This document shows, piece after piece, positions 25,801 through 34,405 of a stretch of 64,000 nt of DNA. The stretch's first letter is position 1, and each line of letters begins with the position of its first letter. Under the pieces are notes generated by a model. It saw only the letters and a program-made list of their open reading frames with translations, ran no database searches and had not been told where the DNA came from. Made by a program: the position numbers and the translations under genes. Source of the stretch: JAVJSD01 sp040219575 (lineage in GTDB: Bacteria > Planctomycetota > Planctomycetia > Pirellulales > Pirellulaceae); NCBI GenBank assembly GCA_040219575.1, contig JAVJSD010000074.1, positions 1-64,000 of the forward strand. Reading direction: 5' to 3'.

Positions 25801-28325
25801 TCGCCCGGCGCGATCGCGCCCTGCAACAGTTGGACGGCGGTCGGGTTGATGTTCGACTCGACCTGCGTTTGCAGCTCGAGGAGTTGCGACTGCAATCGCT
25901 GCACGACAATGATGTTCTCGGGCGACGGATGAGCGAGGGCTCGGTCGAGTTCGCCGAGCGTGTCGAGCAATTGGGCGATGTCGTTCGCGTCCGGGCCGAA
26001 ACGATACGAGGTCTCTGCGACGGCGTGCCATTGCAGGTAATACGGCGCTTTGTGCAATAAGCGAACGCGCAGCTGCCTGGCGTTGCTGATCGTCTCGATA
26101 TCGTCGCCCGCCGATCGATATCCGCCTTGCGCCTGCTCCAGATTGTCGGCGGAGCGTTGCTCCCAGCCGACCTCCGTCCGATAGGTAAGCTCCAGTTCCG
26201 CGGCGAGACGCAGACGATCCGCTGCGTCCACTTTCGATTCGATCCAGGGCGTGCACCAGATTCGCGACGCCGCCGCCTGTTCCGCCGATCGCCGCGTGCG
26301 GACCGCGCGCTGCACCAGGGGCCAGGGTATGTCGCTGGCGCCCACAAGACGGGCGGCGAATTGGACTTCCGCGAATCGGTCGATGCCCGACTTCTGGCTG
26401 CTTGCGAGCAGCTTCTCGGCGTCGGCCCGCGTGCCCGTTGCGAATACCTGATCGAACTTCGCCAGCGACGCGGCGAAGGGCGAAGATTCATGAACGGCGT
26501 TGTTGAGCAGTTCGGCGAGCGCCCCGGAATGGGCTTCGACCGCCGGGAGTTGGTCGCGGCGAAAGGCGGCGACGATCGCCGACTTCAACTGAGCGAATTC
26601 ACCAAACGACGGCGCCGCCGCCGCTTCGCGCGGTGGCTGAGAGGATTCCGGTCGTCGCAGTTGCGCGAGCAAACCTTCGAGCACCTCGACCGTGCCGGCC
26701 GGGTCGTCGTTTCCGTAGCGGACGCGGAGTTCAAAACCTAGCAGCGTCCGCTCCACCGCCCGCACGAGTTGGGGCGCCAAATCGATGAGATTCGCGCGGT
26801 TGGGCGTTTGCGCCAGGATCGCGTCGCGCAGCGTCCAACCTTCCACGATCAGCGCGGCGGGCGAAGGCTTGCTCTTGGCCGACGAACCGCCGTCGGCCGA
26901 TGCGTCGGAGTTGCTCGACGACGTCGCGTCGCCCGAAGTCTTCGAGGTTGGAGCGTCGCTCGACGTTGTTAAGTCGCTGGACGTTGCGGAGTCGCTCGAC
27001 GTTGCGGAGTCGCTCGACGACGGCTTGCTCTGCGGGGATTGGGAACCATCACCGGCATGACTCGACGCCGCCGTCGTGGGCGGGCCGGCGGTGTTCGTCT
27101 GGGCGGCGTTTGACTGGCTGGCGTTTGACGCGCTCGATGGAGAGGCCGACGAAGAATCGTTGTCACCGCTTGAGGGGCTCGGCGCGGGTTGCGAGGCGCC
27201 GGCCGCGGAGGTTGACGAGGACGTCGATGCGAAGGTGGGAGCGGCAGGCGCCGGAAAACGAATCGGCGGATGCTGCTGCTGCGTGGTCTCGATGACGTCG
27301 CTGATCGACGGGATCGTCGCTGAAGGCGCCTTGTTCGATGTCTGCGCTTTCGCGCTGGATTTGACGAAGGGAGCGACCGAGAGCAGCGTGGGCGGGTCGC
27401 GGCCCGGCTGGTAGCCGCCGCCTCCCCACAGCAGCAATGGCGTCTGCCGAGCCAAACCGTCGGACTTCTGACTGCTCCAGTCGTCGACATTGGCGGAAAC
27501 GTAGCGAAACAACTCTCCCACATCGACGTCCTGATCGCCGTCAAGATCGGCCGCGCTGCGCAGGCCTCGCGTAACGAAGAAGCCGAACAACGAACGACGC
27601 AGCGCGGTGGAGGAGATCGATTTCTCCATCGCCGAGTGCGCGGTCAGCACCCACAACGTCTTGTCGCCGCTGTCGTGGACCGCCTGCTGCAGCAAATGCG
27701 GAAACTCGTTGACGAGGATCCCCAACCGAGGATCGTAGTGCAGCCAGCCCGTGTCCAACACGATCAGTTTCACCGAGGCCGTTGATTGCCTTACCTGCTC
27801 GAGGAACTGCCGCACATCCCAACGCGTCTGCGTGATCTGGCTGCTGCTGAAGTCGTCGCACAGGAGATAGGCGCCGTCGCCGTCCGACGCGCAGTGCGCC
27901 GAGACGAACAGGATCAGCGTATCGCGCGGGCCGGTCTGCGTGCTGCTCAAATCGGCGCCGAACCGGGCCATGGCGGAGGCCGACGCCAGGTTTTGCAGGT
28001 GGGTGGGCCCCTGCTGCCTTTCGTCGCCGTACAACGTCTTCTGCAACGCCTCGAGGGCCTGCTGGTCGTGCTGCGGGAATTGCAGCGGCGGAAGTTGAAA
28101 CGGCCGATAGCCATCCCCGGAAAGCACGGCGACGTGCGTATTGGGATGCAGCAAGGGCCTGATCAGCAGAAACAAGAACAGGCCGCCCAACGCGAGCGAC
28201 AACGCGAAGGCCAGCGCGCCGCGCAGCCGCCGCCGACGCGTGCGGCGGGCGAAGTCGAGTCGCTCGCTCCAGCCTCCGCGCGAACGAGGCGACCGTACCG
28301 CGTCGGACTCCTCGACCCATGCCAT
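22821..28325 (-). CDS. Giant membrane protein with Cys-less caspase-like domain and Ig/carboxypeptidase-regulatory C-terminus
   Basis: 1834 residues from an ATG at 28325 with AAGGAG 5 bases before it. A basic cytoplasmic head (RRTRRRRLRG) precedes one helix (36-58). A caspase-like domain follows (about 62-290). The His is kept (His144 in FVSAHC), but the catalytic position reads Thr192 in LIVLDTGW, so peptidase activity is doubtful. A full EF-hand loop DLDGDQDVDVGE lies at 260-271. A Ser/Asp/Thr-rich low-complexity linker covers about 330-480. The helical middle parallels the neighbouring 1694-residue protein (LLHKAPYYLQWHA). The C-terminus has an Ig-like module (VQAIDRVGNAGEIKQIPLTV) and a carboxypeptidase-regulatory-like domain (GNFTIARIPPGVYKVTAKGT). 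It is the first gene of the operon divergent from tssA. Confidence 0.75.
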   Translation of the reverse strand: MAWVEESDAVRSPRSRGGWSERLDFARRTRRRRLRGALAFALSLALGGLFLFLLIRPLLHPNTHVAVLSGDGYRPFQLPPLQFPQHDQQALEALQKTLYGDERQQGPTHLQNLASASAMARFGADLSSTQTGPRDTLILFVSAHCASDGDGAYLLCDDFSSSQITQTRWDVRQFLEQVRQSTASVKLIVLDTGWLHYDPRLGILVNEFPHLLQQAVHDSGDKTLWVLTAHSAMEKSISSTALRRSLFGFFVTRGLRSAADLDGDQDVDVGELFRYVSANVDDWSSQKSDGLARQTPLLLWGGGGYQPGRDPPTLLSVAPFVKSSAKAQTSNKAPSATIPSISDVIETTQQQHPPIRFPAPAAPTFASTSSSTSAAGASQPAPSPSSGDNDSSSASPSSASNASQSNAAQTNTAGPPTTAASSHAGDGSQSPQSKPSSSDSATSSDSATSSDLTTSSDAPTSKTSGDATSSSNSDASADGGSSAKSKPSPAALIVEGWTLRDAILAQTPNRANLIDLAPQLVRAVERTLLGFELRVRYGNDDPAGTVEVLEGLLAQLRRPESSQPPREAAAAPSFGEFAQLKSAIVAAFRRDQLPAVEAHSGALAELLNNAVHESSPFAASLAKFDQVFATGTRADAEKLLASSQKSGIDRFAEVQFAARLVGASDIPWPLVQRAVRTRRSAEQAAASRIWCTPWIESKVDAADRLRLAAELELTYRTEVGWEQRSADNLEQAQGGYRSAGDDIETISNARQLRVRLLHKAPYYLQWHAVAETSYRFGPDANDIAQLLDTLGELDRALAHPSPENIIVVQRLQSQLLELQTQVESNINPTAVQLLQGAIAPGDVYRCDSLLSTPLLSVAPRAQLLNFATQAEQTLATQIRLPTGARLTPRVARETPQKWQWMLRQLELEVKMLGLCESISPHAAEQLKRLRSQSDAVSRAYQAYVADPTSHTHRDALRAAFRAPGEALGQFYKQLPEWLVVATQASPTQDGTPASRHSAQREMFHAADTALYLVDPRDALRVGDACPCRELRDEEFQELMLWHRRRAMTCADASPPALAVGCRNIADAYGAAARQIPNRVVAPPLTAPGLVMRSASSVSLTLDTENELAVTVSRLSGPKEPVWLYVSYNNQLLDVSSDARESLLRGLPTLPHVPSTPATLQLAAGLPETIRLSLKRIPEAAFSPKLVLTAVTKTEIVRQAVDVWLPRPETVVVQLSGGVADSWAMNDSAARLLPFPNRTNAYQLALVNHASQPQTLDVELLALRRPPDFALPEGALSPADAQKLRERLGDMPVLADMKKVKTAAGGMSTPLPFPQPASATSGAASGTSSSPDSSTPDSSTSPTAPSSSAAANDAAGTKTAAAKQAPTANHGLLLTLADAATGWTTFKTIQIVPQRPRNLLQAEVDYDYARERFTVAVSPRQGAALPPGDVKLDCRIVDVTSGATIVERADELTPPGYQASLQLKSPHGDDRVVRVELDIDGYPRALVYRFRCDRDALNIPEGVDAADARITAPRAGAAYPGGTDSIPATVEVDVPANAFLDPAAVIEVGVDRARDRLLTDDPRIQIRAERDLQIRLTKLSSKGEIEIEPSVSDLHLELPTTQVQNLIGNLLAVVRIKGQTAWSNPVEVVFDATPPVMESMRLTPDRIITAGESFALSVVAADPLSGVKTVQAAIDATGDGVFSEKTKPIAAGQQPDGTWAAKIPTANVSPGNHHLLVQAIDRVGNAGEIKQIPLTVLSKEQAAARLAAMTATVEGVVTYGNSPQADIEVEVIDSKKKTVGKATTDERGNFTIARIPPGVYKVTAKGTVRNKDRTADVPLTIRPGVPPDTLNLKLP

Positions 28326-28590
28326 ACCAACTCCTTTCAGACGGCCGGGATCGCGACTTGGGTGAAATCATAGCGACCCGCGTGAATTCGGCGCTGAGGG
28401 ATGTATAACGCAGCAGCCCACGCGACGGCAACTCCGACTTGCAGCCAAAGGGGGGACCAAAGGGGCCCCGCGCGTCGCCGCGGCCTCCGCTTGGTTGTAT
28501 GCTGCCAGCAGGTTCCGTATCATGTGCCTGACGAATGGACACGGCCTACTTGCCGTAGTTGCTGAGACGCGAAACGGCAGACTCTACTCC
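28326..28590. promoter_or_regulatory. Divergent intergenic region between caspase-like operon and T6SS operon
   Basis: 265 bp separate the start of the minus-strand giant gene (with SD CTCCTT on the plus strand at 28331-28336) from the tssA start. Promoters for both operons should lie here, possibly co-regulated. No confident -35/-10 pair or dyad operator was identified. Confidence 0.5.
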
Positions 28591-29721
28591 ATGGCTTCGC
28601 CCGAACTCCTCGAATTCCAGCGACTGGCCGATCCGATTTCGCCCGAGAATCCCGCCGGGGAGGATCTGCGAGCGGACACGTCGCCGACGTCGATCTATTA
28701 CCGCATCAAAGACGCTCGCTCGCTGGCCCGCGACGCGGAGCGACAGATCTCGCTCAACGGCGACACCGGCGGCGCGGCCCCCGACTGGCAGCCGATTCTG
28801 ACGCTCGCGCCGGAAGTTCTGGCCGAGCGTTCGAAGGACTTGGAGATCGCCGCGTATTTGATCGAGGCCTTGATTCGGGAAGACGGTTTTGCCGGACTGC
28901 GCGACGGCTTTCGCCTCGTGCGGCTGATGATCCAGCAGTACGCCGACAGCATCTACCCGCTGCCGGACGAGGATGGTATCGAGACCCGCGTGGCGCCGTT
29001 GACCAGTCTCAACGGCGAAGGAGGGGAAGGAACCCTGATCCGCCCCATCCTGAACACGCCCTTAACCGAGAACACCAGCGTGGGGGCGCTTTCCACCTCC
29101 GACTACCAGCAGGCGCTCGAACTGCAGCACGCCCCAGACGACGTCCGCACTCGACGGGTGGCGCAGGGGGGCGTTTCGCTGGAGATGTTCACCACGGCGG
29201 TGGCGGAAACGCCGCCGGAGGTTTTCCGTTCCTTGCTGGACGATATCGATGCGGCGTCAACGGAGTTCGCGGAATTGACGAAATTGCTCGAGAGCCAATA
29301 CGGCCAGGACGCCCCGCCTTCTTCCGGAATTCGCAACGCGCTGCAGAGCGCCCACGACACGCTGGAGGCGGTCGCCCGGGACAAGCTGGCCATGACCGAA
29401 CCGGCCCCCGCCGCCGATGCGGAACCGGCCGAGCAGGAGGATCCCGCCGCCCCCAAGCCCGCCAAGGCGAAGTTCTCGGCCGATTCGCTCGACGCCCTCG
29501 AGAATCGCGAAGAGGCGTTCAAGGTCATCCTCAAGGTGGCGGAGTACTTCAAGCGAACCGAACCCCACACGCCGATCTCGTACGCGTTGGAGCGGATCGT
29601 GCACTGGGGGCGGCTGCCGCTGCCCGACCTGTTGAAGGAATTGATCGTCGACCAATCCAGCGTGCAGCAGATGTTTCGTCTTGTAGGGATCAATCCGAAT
29701 AAGGACGACCCTATGGGTTAG
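28591..29721 (+). CDS. tssA: Type VI secretion protein TssA (ImpA)
   Basis: 376 residues. TssA caps and primes assembly of the T6SS baseplate and tail. The N-terminal ImpA domain is clear: LADPISPENPAGEDLRADTS, then YYRIKDARSLARDAER and LIEALIREDGFAGLRDGF, with YADSIYPLPDEDG. The C-terminus (REEAFKVILKVAEYFKRTEP, then PISYALERIVHWGRLPLPDL) and the ending MFRLVGINPN fit TssA proteins of the ImpA type. A Pro/Ala-rich linker separates them. The ATG at 28591 gives the usual family start; an in-frame upstream extension has no family similarity. First gene of the plus-strand T6SS operon, 114 bp before tssB. Confidence 0.92.
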   Translation: MASPELLEFQRLADPISPENPAGEDLRADTSPTSIYYRIKDARSLARDAERQISLNGDTGGAAPDWQPILTLAPEVLAERSKDLEIAAYLIEALIREDGFAGLRDGFRLVRLMIQQYADSIYPLPDEDGIETRVAPLTSLNGEGGEGTLIRPILNTPLTENTSVGALSTSDYQQALELQHAPDDVRTRRVAQGGVSLEMFTTAVAETPPEVFRSLLDDIDAASTEFAELTKLLESQYGQDAPPSSGIRNALQSAHDTLEAVARDKLAMTEPAPAADAEPAEQEDPAAPKPAKAKFSADSLDALENREEAFKVILKVAEYFKRTEPHTPISYALERIVHWGRLPLPDLLKELIVDQSSVQQMFRLVGINPNKDDPMG

Positions 29722-29835
29722 ACCATAAAGTAAGCTTCAGACACCCGAAAAAGCGAAGGTACAATCTTCGTGGCGGCGCGGCCCGTTGATCCGCACACGC
29801 CCCTCATTCAAGCCGAACTTCGGAGGCTTCCCGAC

Positions 29836-30348
29836 ATGTCGAGCGTTCACAACAAGCTGAGCCGCGTGCGCAAACCGCGCGTGCACATTACGTACGAGGT
29901 GGAGACGGGCGGCGCCGTGGTGCAGAAGGAGTTGCCGTTCGTCGTCGGCGTGGTCGGCGATTTCTCCGGCGATCCCACCGAGCCGCTGAAGAAACTCCGC
30001 GACCGGAAGTTCGTGCAAATCGACCGCGACAATCTCAACGACGTCATGGCGAACATGAATCCGGGACTCAAATTGAGAGTCGAGAATACGCTCAAGGACG
30101 ACGGCAGCCAGATGGCCGTCGACCTGGAGTTCAAGTCGATGGAGGATTTCGAACCCGGCCAGGTGGCCCGCAAGGTCGAACCTCTGCGGAAGCTGCTCGA
30201 GACGCGCGACAAGCTGCGTGAATTGTTGACGAAAGTCGACCGCTCCGAGGATCTGGAAGGCGTGCTGGAGCGAATTCTTCAGAACACCGATGAACTGGAG
30301 AAGATGCATAACGAGCTCGGCGGCAACGAACCTCAGACCAACGAGTAA
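29836..30348 (+). CDS. tssB: T6SS sheath small subunit TssB (VipA)
   Basis: 170 residues, the normal TssB size. TssB pairs with TssC to build the contractile sheath in the cytoplasm. Family features are present: SVHNKLSRVRKPRVHITYEV, ELPFVVGVVGDFSG, KKLRDRKFVQIDRDNLNDVM and a C-terminal helical region rich in Leu, Glu and Lys. GGAGG at 29822-29826 lies 9 bases before the ATG at 29836, supporting this start over in-frame upstream ones. It is followed by tssC with a 14-bp gap, as in most T6SS loci. Confidence 0.95.
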   Translation: MSSVHNKLSRVRKPRVHITYEVETGGAVVQKELPFVVGVVGDFSGDPTEPLKKLRDRKFVQIDRDNLNDVMANMNPGLKLRVENTLKDDGSQMAVDLEFKSMEDFEPGQVARKVEPLRKLLETRDKLRELLTKVDRSEDLEGVLERILQNTDELEKMHNELGGNEPQTNE

Positions 30349-30362
30349 AGAAGGAACATGCA

Positions 30363-31862
30363 ATGAGCCAAGGTGAACAAGCCAAATCGGAGGCTCAGGC
30401 CCAAAGCGCCGAGCAGCAGTCCGTCAGCGTGCTGGACCAGGCGATCACCGCCACCAAGCACACCGAAAAATCGCGCGCCGAAGAGCTGCTCAAGGCGCTC
30501 ACCGACGAGGCGATGAAGGGCACGATGACGTGGAGCAAAAACGTCACCGCCACCATCAACGAAGGCATCAGCGCCATCGACGAGGCGCTTACCAAACAGC
30601 TTTCGGTGATCATGCATGACCCGAAGTTTCAGCAGCTCGAAGGCTCCTGGCGTGGTCTGCATCACCTGATCATGAACAGCGAGACGGGCGCCAATTTGAA
30701 GATCAAGGTCTTCGACAGCTCGAAACGCGAACTGTTCAAGGACCTTGACAAGGCGGTCGAGTTCGACCAGAGCCAACTGTTCAAGAAGCTCTACGAGAAC
30801 GAGTTCGGCTCGCCCGGCGGCGAGCCGTACGGCTGCCTGATCGGCGACTACGAGTTCAGCAACCATCCCGAAGACATCGAGATGCTGAGCAAGATCTCGA
30901 ATGTCGCGGCGGCGGCTTTCTGCCCCTTCGTTTCGGCCGCCGATCCGAAGCTGATGGGATTCGAAAACTGGACGGACCTCACCAAGCCCCGCGACCTGGA
31001 GAAGATCTTCGACTCCGCCGAGTACGCCAAATGGAACTCGTTTCGGGAGACGGAGGATTCGCGGTTCGTCACTTTGACGCTGCCCCGCGTGCTGGCGCGT
31101 CTGCCCTACGGCGCGCAGACCAAACCGGTCGACGAATTCGATTTCGAGGAGGCGCACCTCGACGCGCAGGGCCGCGAAAAGCCGCTGCCGCACGACCAGT
31201 ACACCTGGATGAACGCCGCCTACGTGATGGGGACCAACCTCACGCGCGCGTTTTCGCAGTACGGCTGGTGCACCGCCATTCGGGGAGCCGAAGGCGGCGG
31301 CAAGGTCGAGAATCTGCCGACGCATGTGTTCGTCAGCGACGACGGCGACATGGACATGAAATGTCCCACCGAGATCGGCATCACCGACCGCCGCGAGGCG
31401 GAGTTGAGCAAGGTCGGCTTCCTGCCGCTGTGCAACTACAAGCACACCGACTACTCGGTGTTCTTCGGCGCCCAAACCGTGCAGAAGCCCAAGAAGTACG
31501 ACGACCCCGACGCCACGGCCAACGCCGCGATCTCGGCCCGGTTGCCCTACATCATGGCCACGTCGCGTTTCGCCCACTATTTGAAGGTCATGGCTCGCGA
31601 CAAGATCGGCTCCTTCATGGAGGCCTCCGACTGCGAAGAGTGGCTCAACCGCTGGATCACGAACTTCGTGTCGGCCGATCCCAAGCCGAGCGAGGAAACC
31701 AAGGCCCGCTATCCCTTGCGAGAGGCCCGCATCGAGGTTCGCGAGGTGCCTGGCGCCCCCGGCAGCTACAACGCGGTGGCCCACTTGCGCCCCTGGCTGC
31801 AGATGGAGGAGTTGACGTCGTCGCTGCGGATGGTCGCCCGGATTCCGACGCTGGCGAGCTGA
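30363..31862 (+). CDS. tssC: T6SS sheath large subunit TssC (VipB)
   Basis: 499 residues, typical for TssC. It forms the sheath with TssB and is recycled by TssH. Signatures: FQQLEGSWRGLHHLIMNSET, AVEFDQSQLFKKLYENEFG, PYGCLIGDYEFSNHPEDIEM, SNVAAAAFCPFVSAA, DSRFVTLTLPRVLARLPYG and the C-terminal CEEWLNRWITNF with YPLREARIEV. An AGAAGGA site precedes the ATG. It is followed by a second, divergent tssC-like gene, an arrangement like impC-impD of the Rhizobium imp locus. Confidence 0.96.
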   Translation: MSQGEQAKSEAQAQSAEQQSVSVLDQAITATKHTEKSRAEELLKALTDEAMKGTMTWSKNVTATINEGISAIDEALTKQLSVIMHDPKFQQLEGSWRGLHHLIMNSETGANLKIKVFDSSKRELFKDLDKAVEFDQSQLFKKLYENEFGSPGGEPYGCLIGDYEFSNHPEDIEMLSKISNVAAAAFCPFVSAADPKLMGFENWTDLTKPRDLEKIFDSAEYAKWNSFRETEDSRFVTLTLPRVLARLPYGAQTKPVDEFDFEEAHLDAQGREKPLPHDQYTWMNAAYVMGTNLTRAFSQYGWCTAIRGAEGGGKVENLPTHVFVSDDGDMDMKCPTEIGITDRREAELSKVGFLPLCNYKHTDYSVFFGAQTVQKPKKYDDPDATANAAISARLPYIMATSRFAHYLKVMARDKIGSFMEASDCEEWLNRWITNFVSADPKPSEETKARYPLREARIEVREVPGAPGSYNAVAHLRPWLQMEELTSSLRMVARIPTLAS

Positions 31863-31968
31863 CGCGTCGTATTTCCGTCAATGCGAACAGGACGGTGACA
31901 GGGAGCGCCGCGCGGCGCACCCCAGGTCCGCGTCGCAGCGGACGCCGAGCTGAACGGAGTGCGCCACC

Positions 31969-33546
31969 TTGACAACCACGCGGATCAACCCGTACGACAC
32001 GCGAGATCCCGCCGGCGCGCAGCGCGGCGGCGGGGATTCACAGCGCGTCGCCGGGTTGCTCGACGCGGTGCTCGGCGCGACGCAGGATCAGGATGGAGCG
32101 CCTCGCCGCGTCGAGGCGGAACGCGGCTCCTCCGGCGGGCGGTCGTTGGAAGCGGCGCTCCGCTGGTATTTGCGCCTGAATCCGGGCGGTCCGCCGCCGG
32201 CGGGCAAGGCGCAGCTCATGCGCCGCATCAACGGCGACATCGCCGCCATCGACCGCGTGCTGGGCCGGCAGCTGAACGCGGTGCTGCATCATCCGCGGTT
32301 TCAAAAGCTGGAGGCGTCGTGGCGGGGGCTGCAATACCTGACGCGGCAACTCGACCCCCAGTCGCACGTCCACCTCCGCGTGCTGAATGTGAGTTGGTCC
32401 GCCTTGCTCCGCGACTTCGACCGGGCCATCGAATTCGATCAGAGTCAGTTGTTTCGCAAGGTCTACAGTCAAGAGTTTGGAACCTCGGGCGGCGAGCCCT
32501 TCTCGGTGCTGCTGGGAGACTACTCGATTCGGCGCCAGCCCCAGCCGGGCGCCCCAACCGACGACATCGAAGGGTTGCGGCAGGTATCGCAAGTCGCCGC
32601 GGCCGCCTTTTGCCCGTTTATCGCCTCGGTCGATCCCACCATGTTCGGCCTCGATAGTTTCGGCGAACTGGAGCGCCCGATGGATTTGCGGCGCATCTTT
32701 CGACAACCGGAATACATCAAGTGGCGCCGGCTGCGCGAGGCCGAGGACTCACGGTTTCTGGGCCTGACCTTGCCCCGCATCCTGATGCGTCTTCCCTACC
32801 GCAACGACGGTTCGCGCGCCGACGCCTTCACGTTCGAGGAGGACGTGGCCGGCGAGGACGCCAGCAAATACTTGTGGGGCGCCGCCGTGTACGCCTTCGG
32901 CGCCGTGCTGCTGCGGGCGTTCCGTCAGAGCGGCTGGCTGGCGGACATTCGCGGCGTGCGGCAGGACGCGGATGGCGGCGGGCTGGCGCCGGGACTGCCC
33001 ACACCTTTTTTTCGCACGGATCGCCCGGGAATCGCCGCTAGGTTCTCGACCGATTTCATCATTTCTCCCGAACTGGAGCACGACCTTTGCCAGTTGGGAT
33101 TCTTGCCGCTGTGCGTATGTCCCGACGGCGACGCGGCGGCGTTCTATTCGAACTCGTCGATTCAACTCGCGAAGAAGTTCGACAGTGAATTCGCGACGGC
33201 GAACGCCAAGATATCGTCGATGCTGCAATACCTGTTATGCGTCTCACGCGTGGCCCATTTTGTGAAGGTCATCGGCAGGGCGAAGGTCGGTTCGTTTCTC
33301 GAGCCAAGCCAGTGCGAATCGTTCCTGAACGAGTGGCTGCATCGCTACGTGATGCAGAATGACGACGCCACCGCCGAAATCAAGGCCAAGTACCCGCTCC
33401 GCGACGCGAACGTGCAGGTGCGGGCCTATCCCGGCAAGCCGGGCAGCTACTATTGCATCATTCGCATGCAGCCGCATTTTCAGTTCGACGAACTGGCGAC
33501 GTCGATTCAACTCACCACCGAACTCACGCCGGCCGCTCCCGGCTAA
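31969..33546 (+). CDS. Second TssC-family sheath protein (ImpD-like)
   Basis: 525 residues, paralogous to the preceding TssC along its full length: RFQKLEASWRGLQYLTRQLD, AIEFDQSQLFRKVYSQEFG, QVAAAAFCPFIASVDP, DSRFLGLTLPRILMRLPY, CESFLNEWLHRYV and YPLRDANVQV. It differs in a polar N-terminal extension of about 60 residues rich in Gly, Arg and Gln. A TTG start at 31969 is favoured because GGAG at 31956-31959 lies 9 bases upstream and no nearby ATG exists. It may mix into the sheath or form a specialised ring at one end; that is inference. Spacing after tssC is 106 bp. Confidence 0.93.
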   Translation: MTTTRINPYDTRDPAGAQRGGGDSQRVAGLLDAVLGATQDQDGAPRRVEAERGSSGGRSLEAALRWYLRLNPGGPPPAGKAQLMRRINGDIAAIDRVLGRQLNAVLHHPRFQKLEASWRGLQYLTRQLDPQSHVHLRVLNVSWSALLRDFDRAIEFDQSQLFRKVYSQEFGTSGGEPFSVLLGDYSIRRQPQPGAPTDDIEGLRQVSQVAAAAFCPFIASVDPTMFGLDSFGELERPMDLRRIFRQPEYIKWRRLREAEDSRFLGLTLPRILMRLPYRNDGSRADAFTFEEDVAGEDASKYLWGAAVYAFGAVLLRAFRQSGWLADIRGVRQDADGGGLAPGLPTPFFRTDRPGIAARFSTDFIISPELEHDLCQLGFLPLCVCPDGDAAAFYSNSSIQLAKKFDSEFATANAKISSMLQYLLCVSRVAHFVKVIGRAKVGSFLEPSQCESFLNEWLHRYVMQNDDATAEIKAKYPLRDANVQVRAYPGKPGSYYCIIRMQPHFQFDELATSIQLTTELTPAAPG

Positions 33547-33605
33547 CCGCCGACGCGGTCGACGCGGCGAACCTCGCGAGTTCCAAAACCGGAAAGTCGA
33601 ACAGC

Positions 33606-34400
33606 ATGAATGCCAAAGAGTGTTTCCAGGCGGGCCGACTGGACGACGCGATCGCCGCCGCCCTGGGTGAAGTCAAGCAACATCCGACGGAATTGGCGTC
33701 GCGGAGCTTCCTCTGCGAACTGCTGTGCTACACCGACGACCTCGAGCGGGCCGACAAGCAACTCGACGTGCTGACGACGCAGGATCCGGAGGCGGCGGTC
33801 GGCGTTTCGTTGTTTCGGCAACTGGTGCGCGCCGAACAAGCGCGACGTCAGTTTTTTTCCGAGGGCCGGCTGCCCGAGTTCCTTGGCCTGCCGACTCCGG
33901 CGCAGAAACTCGCCCTCGAAGCGTCGATCGAAATCCGCGAGGGCAAACTCGAGGCGGCCGCCGCCCTGCTCGACCAGGCCGACGCGGCGCGAATCCAACC
34001 CCAGGGGGCGTGCGACGGACAGCCATTCGACGATTTTCGCGATCTCGACGACCTGATCGGCTCCAACATGGAGGTGCTGACCAGCAACGGCAAGTATTAC
34101 TGGATCCCGATCGAGCGGATCGAACTCATCGAGCTGCGCCCACCCCGTTTCCCCCGCGATCTGTTGTGGCTGCCGGTCCACATGATCGTTCGCGACGGTC
34201 CCGACGGCGAGGTATACCTGCCCACGCTCTACGCCGGTTCGTTCGCCGAACAGGACGACGCCCTGCGGCTGGGGCGGGCGACCGACTGGCGAGGCGACGA
34301 GGGACAGCCGGTGCGCGGCGTCGGACTGCGGTCGTTCCTGGTGGGCGAAGAGGACCGCACGGTGCTGCAGCCCAAACAGATCGAGATTCAGCCGCAGTGA
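33606..34400 (+). CDS. tagJ: T6SS accessory protein TagJ (ImpE)
   Basis: 264 residues of the ImpE/TagJ family, known in some T6SSs to bind the TssB N-terminus and modulate sheath turnover. The N-terminal half is TPR-like (ECFQAGRLDDAIAAALGEVK, LLCYTDDLERADKQLDVLTT). The C-terminal half carries the ImpE block LDDLIGSNMEVLTSNGKYYW, IPIERIELIELRPPRFPRDL and VYLPTLYAGSF. The ATG at 33606 gives the family N-terminus. It sits between tssC2 and tssE, the same place as impE in imp-type loci. Confidence 0.93.
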   Translation: MNAKECFQAGRLDDAIAAALGEVKQHPTELASRSFLCELLCYTDDLERADKQLDVLTTQDPEAAVGVSLFRQLVRAEQARRQFFSEGRLPEFLGLPTPAQKLALEASIEIREGKLEAAAALLDQADAARIQPQGACDGQPFDDFRDLDDLIGSNMEVLTSNGKYYWIPIERIELIELRPPRFPRDLLWLPVHMIVRDGPDGEVYLPTLYAGSFAEQDDALRLGRATDWRGDEGQPVRGVGLRSFLVGEEDRTVLQPKQIEIQPQ

Positions 34401-34405
34401 GCGCC

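Noticed and set aside
16079..28325. CBASS- or gasdermin-type defence operon with caspase-like effector
   Set aside because: No cyclase, gasdermin, TIR or NLR-type sensor gene was found nearby; the proteins are membrane-anchored with large extracytoplasmic parts, unlike cytosolic defence proteases.
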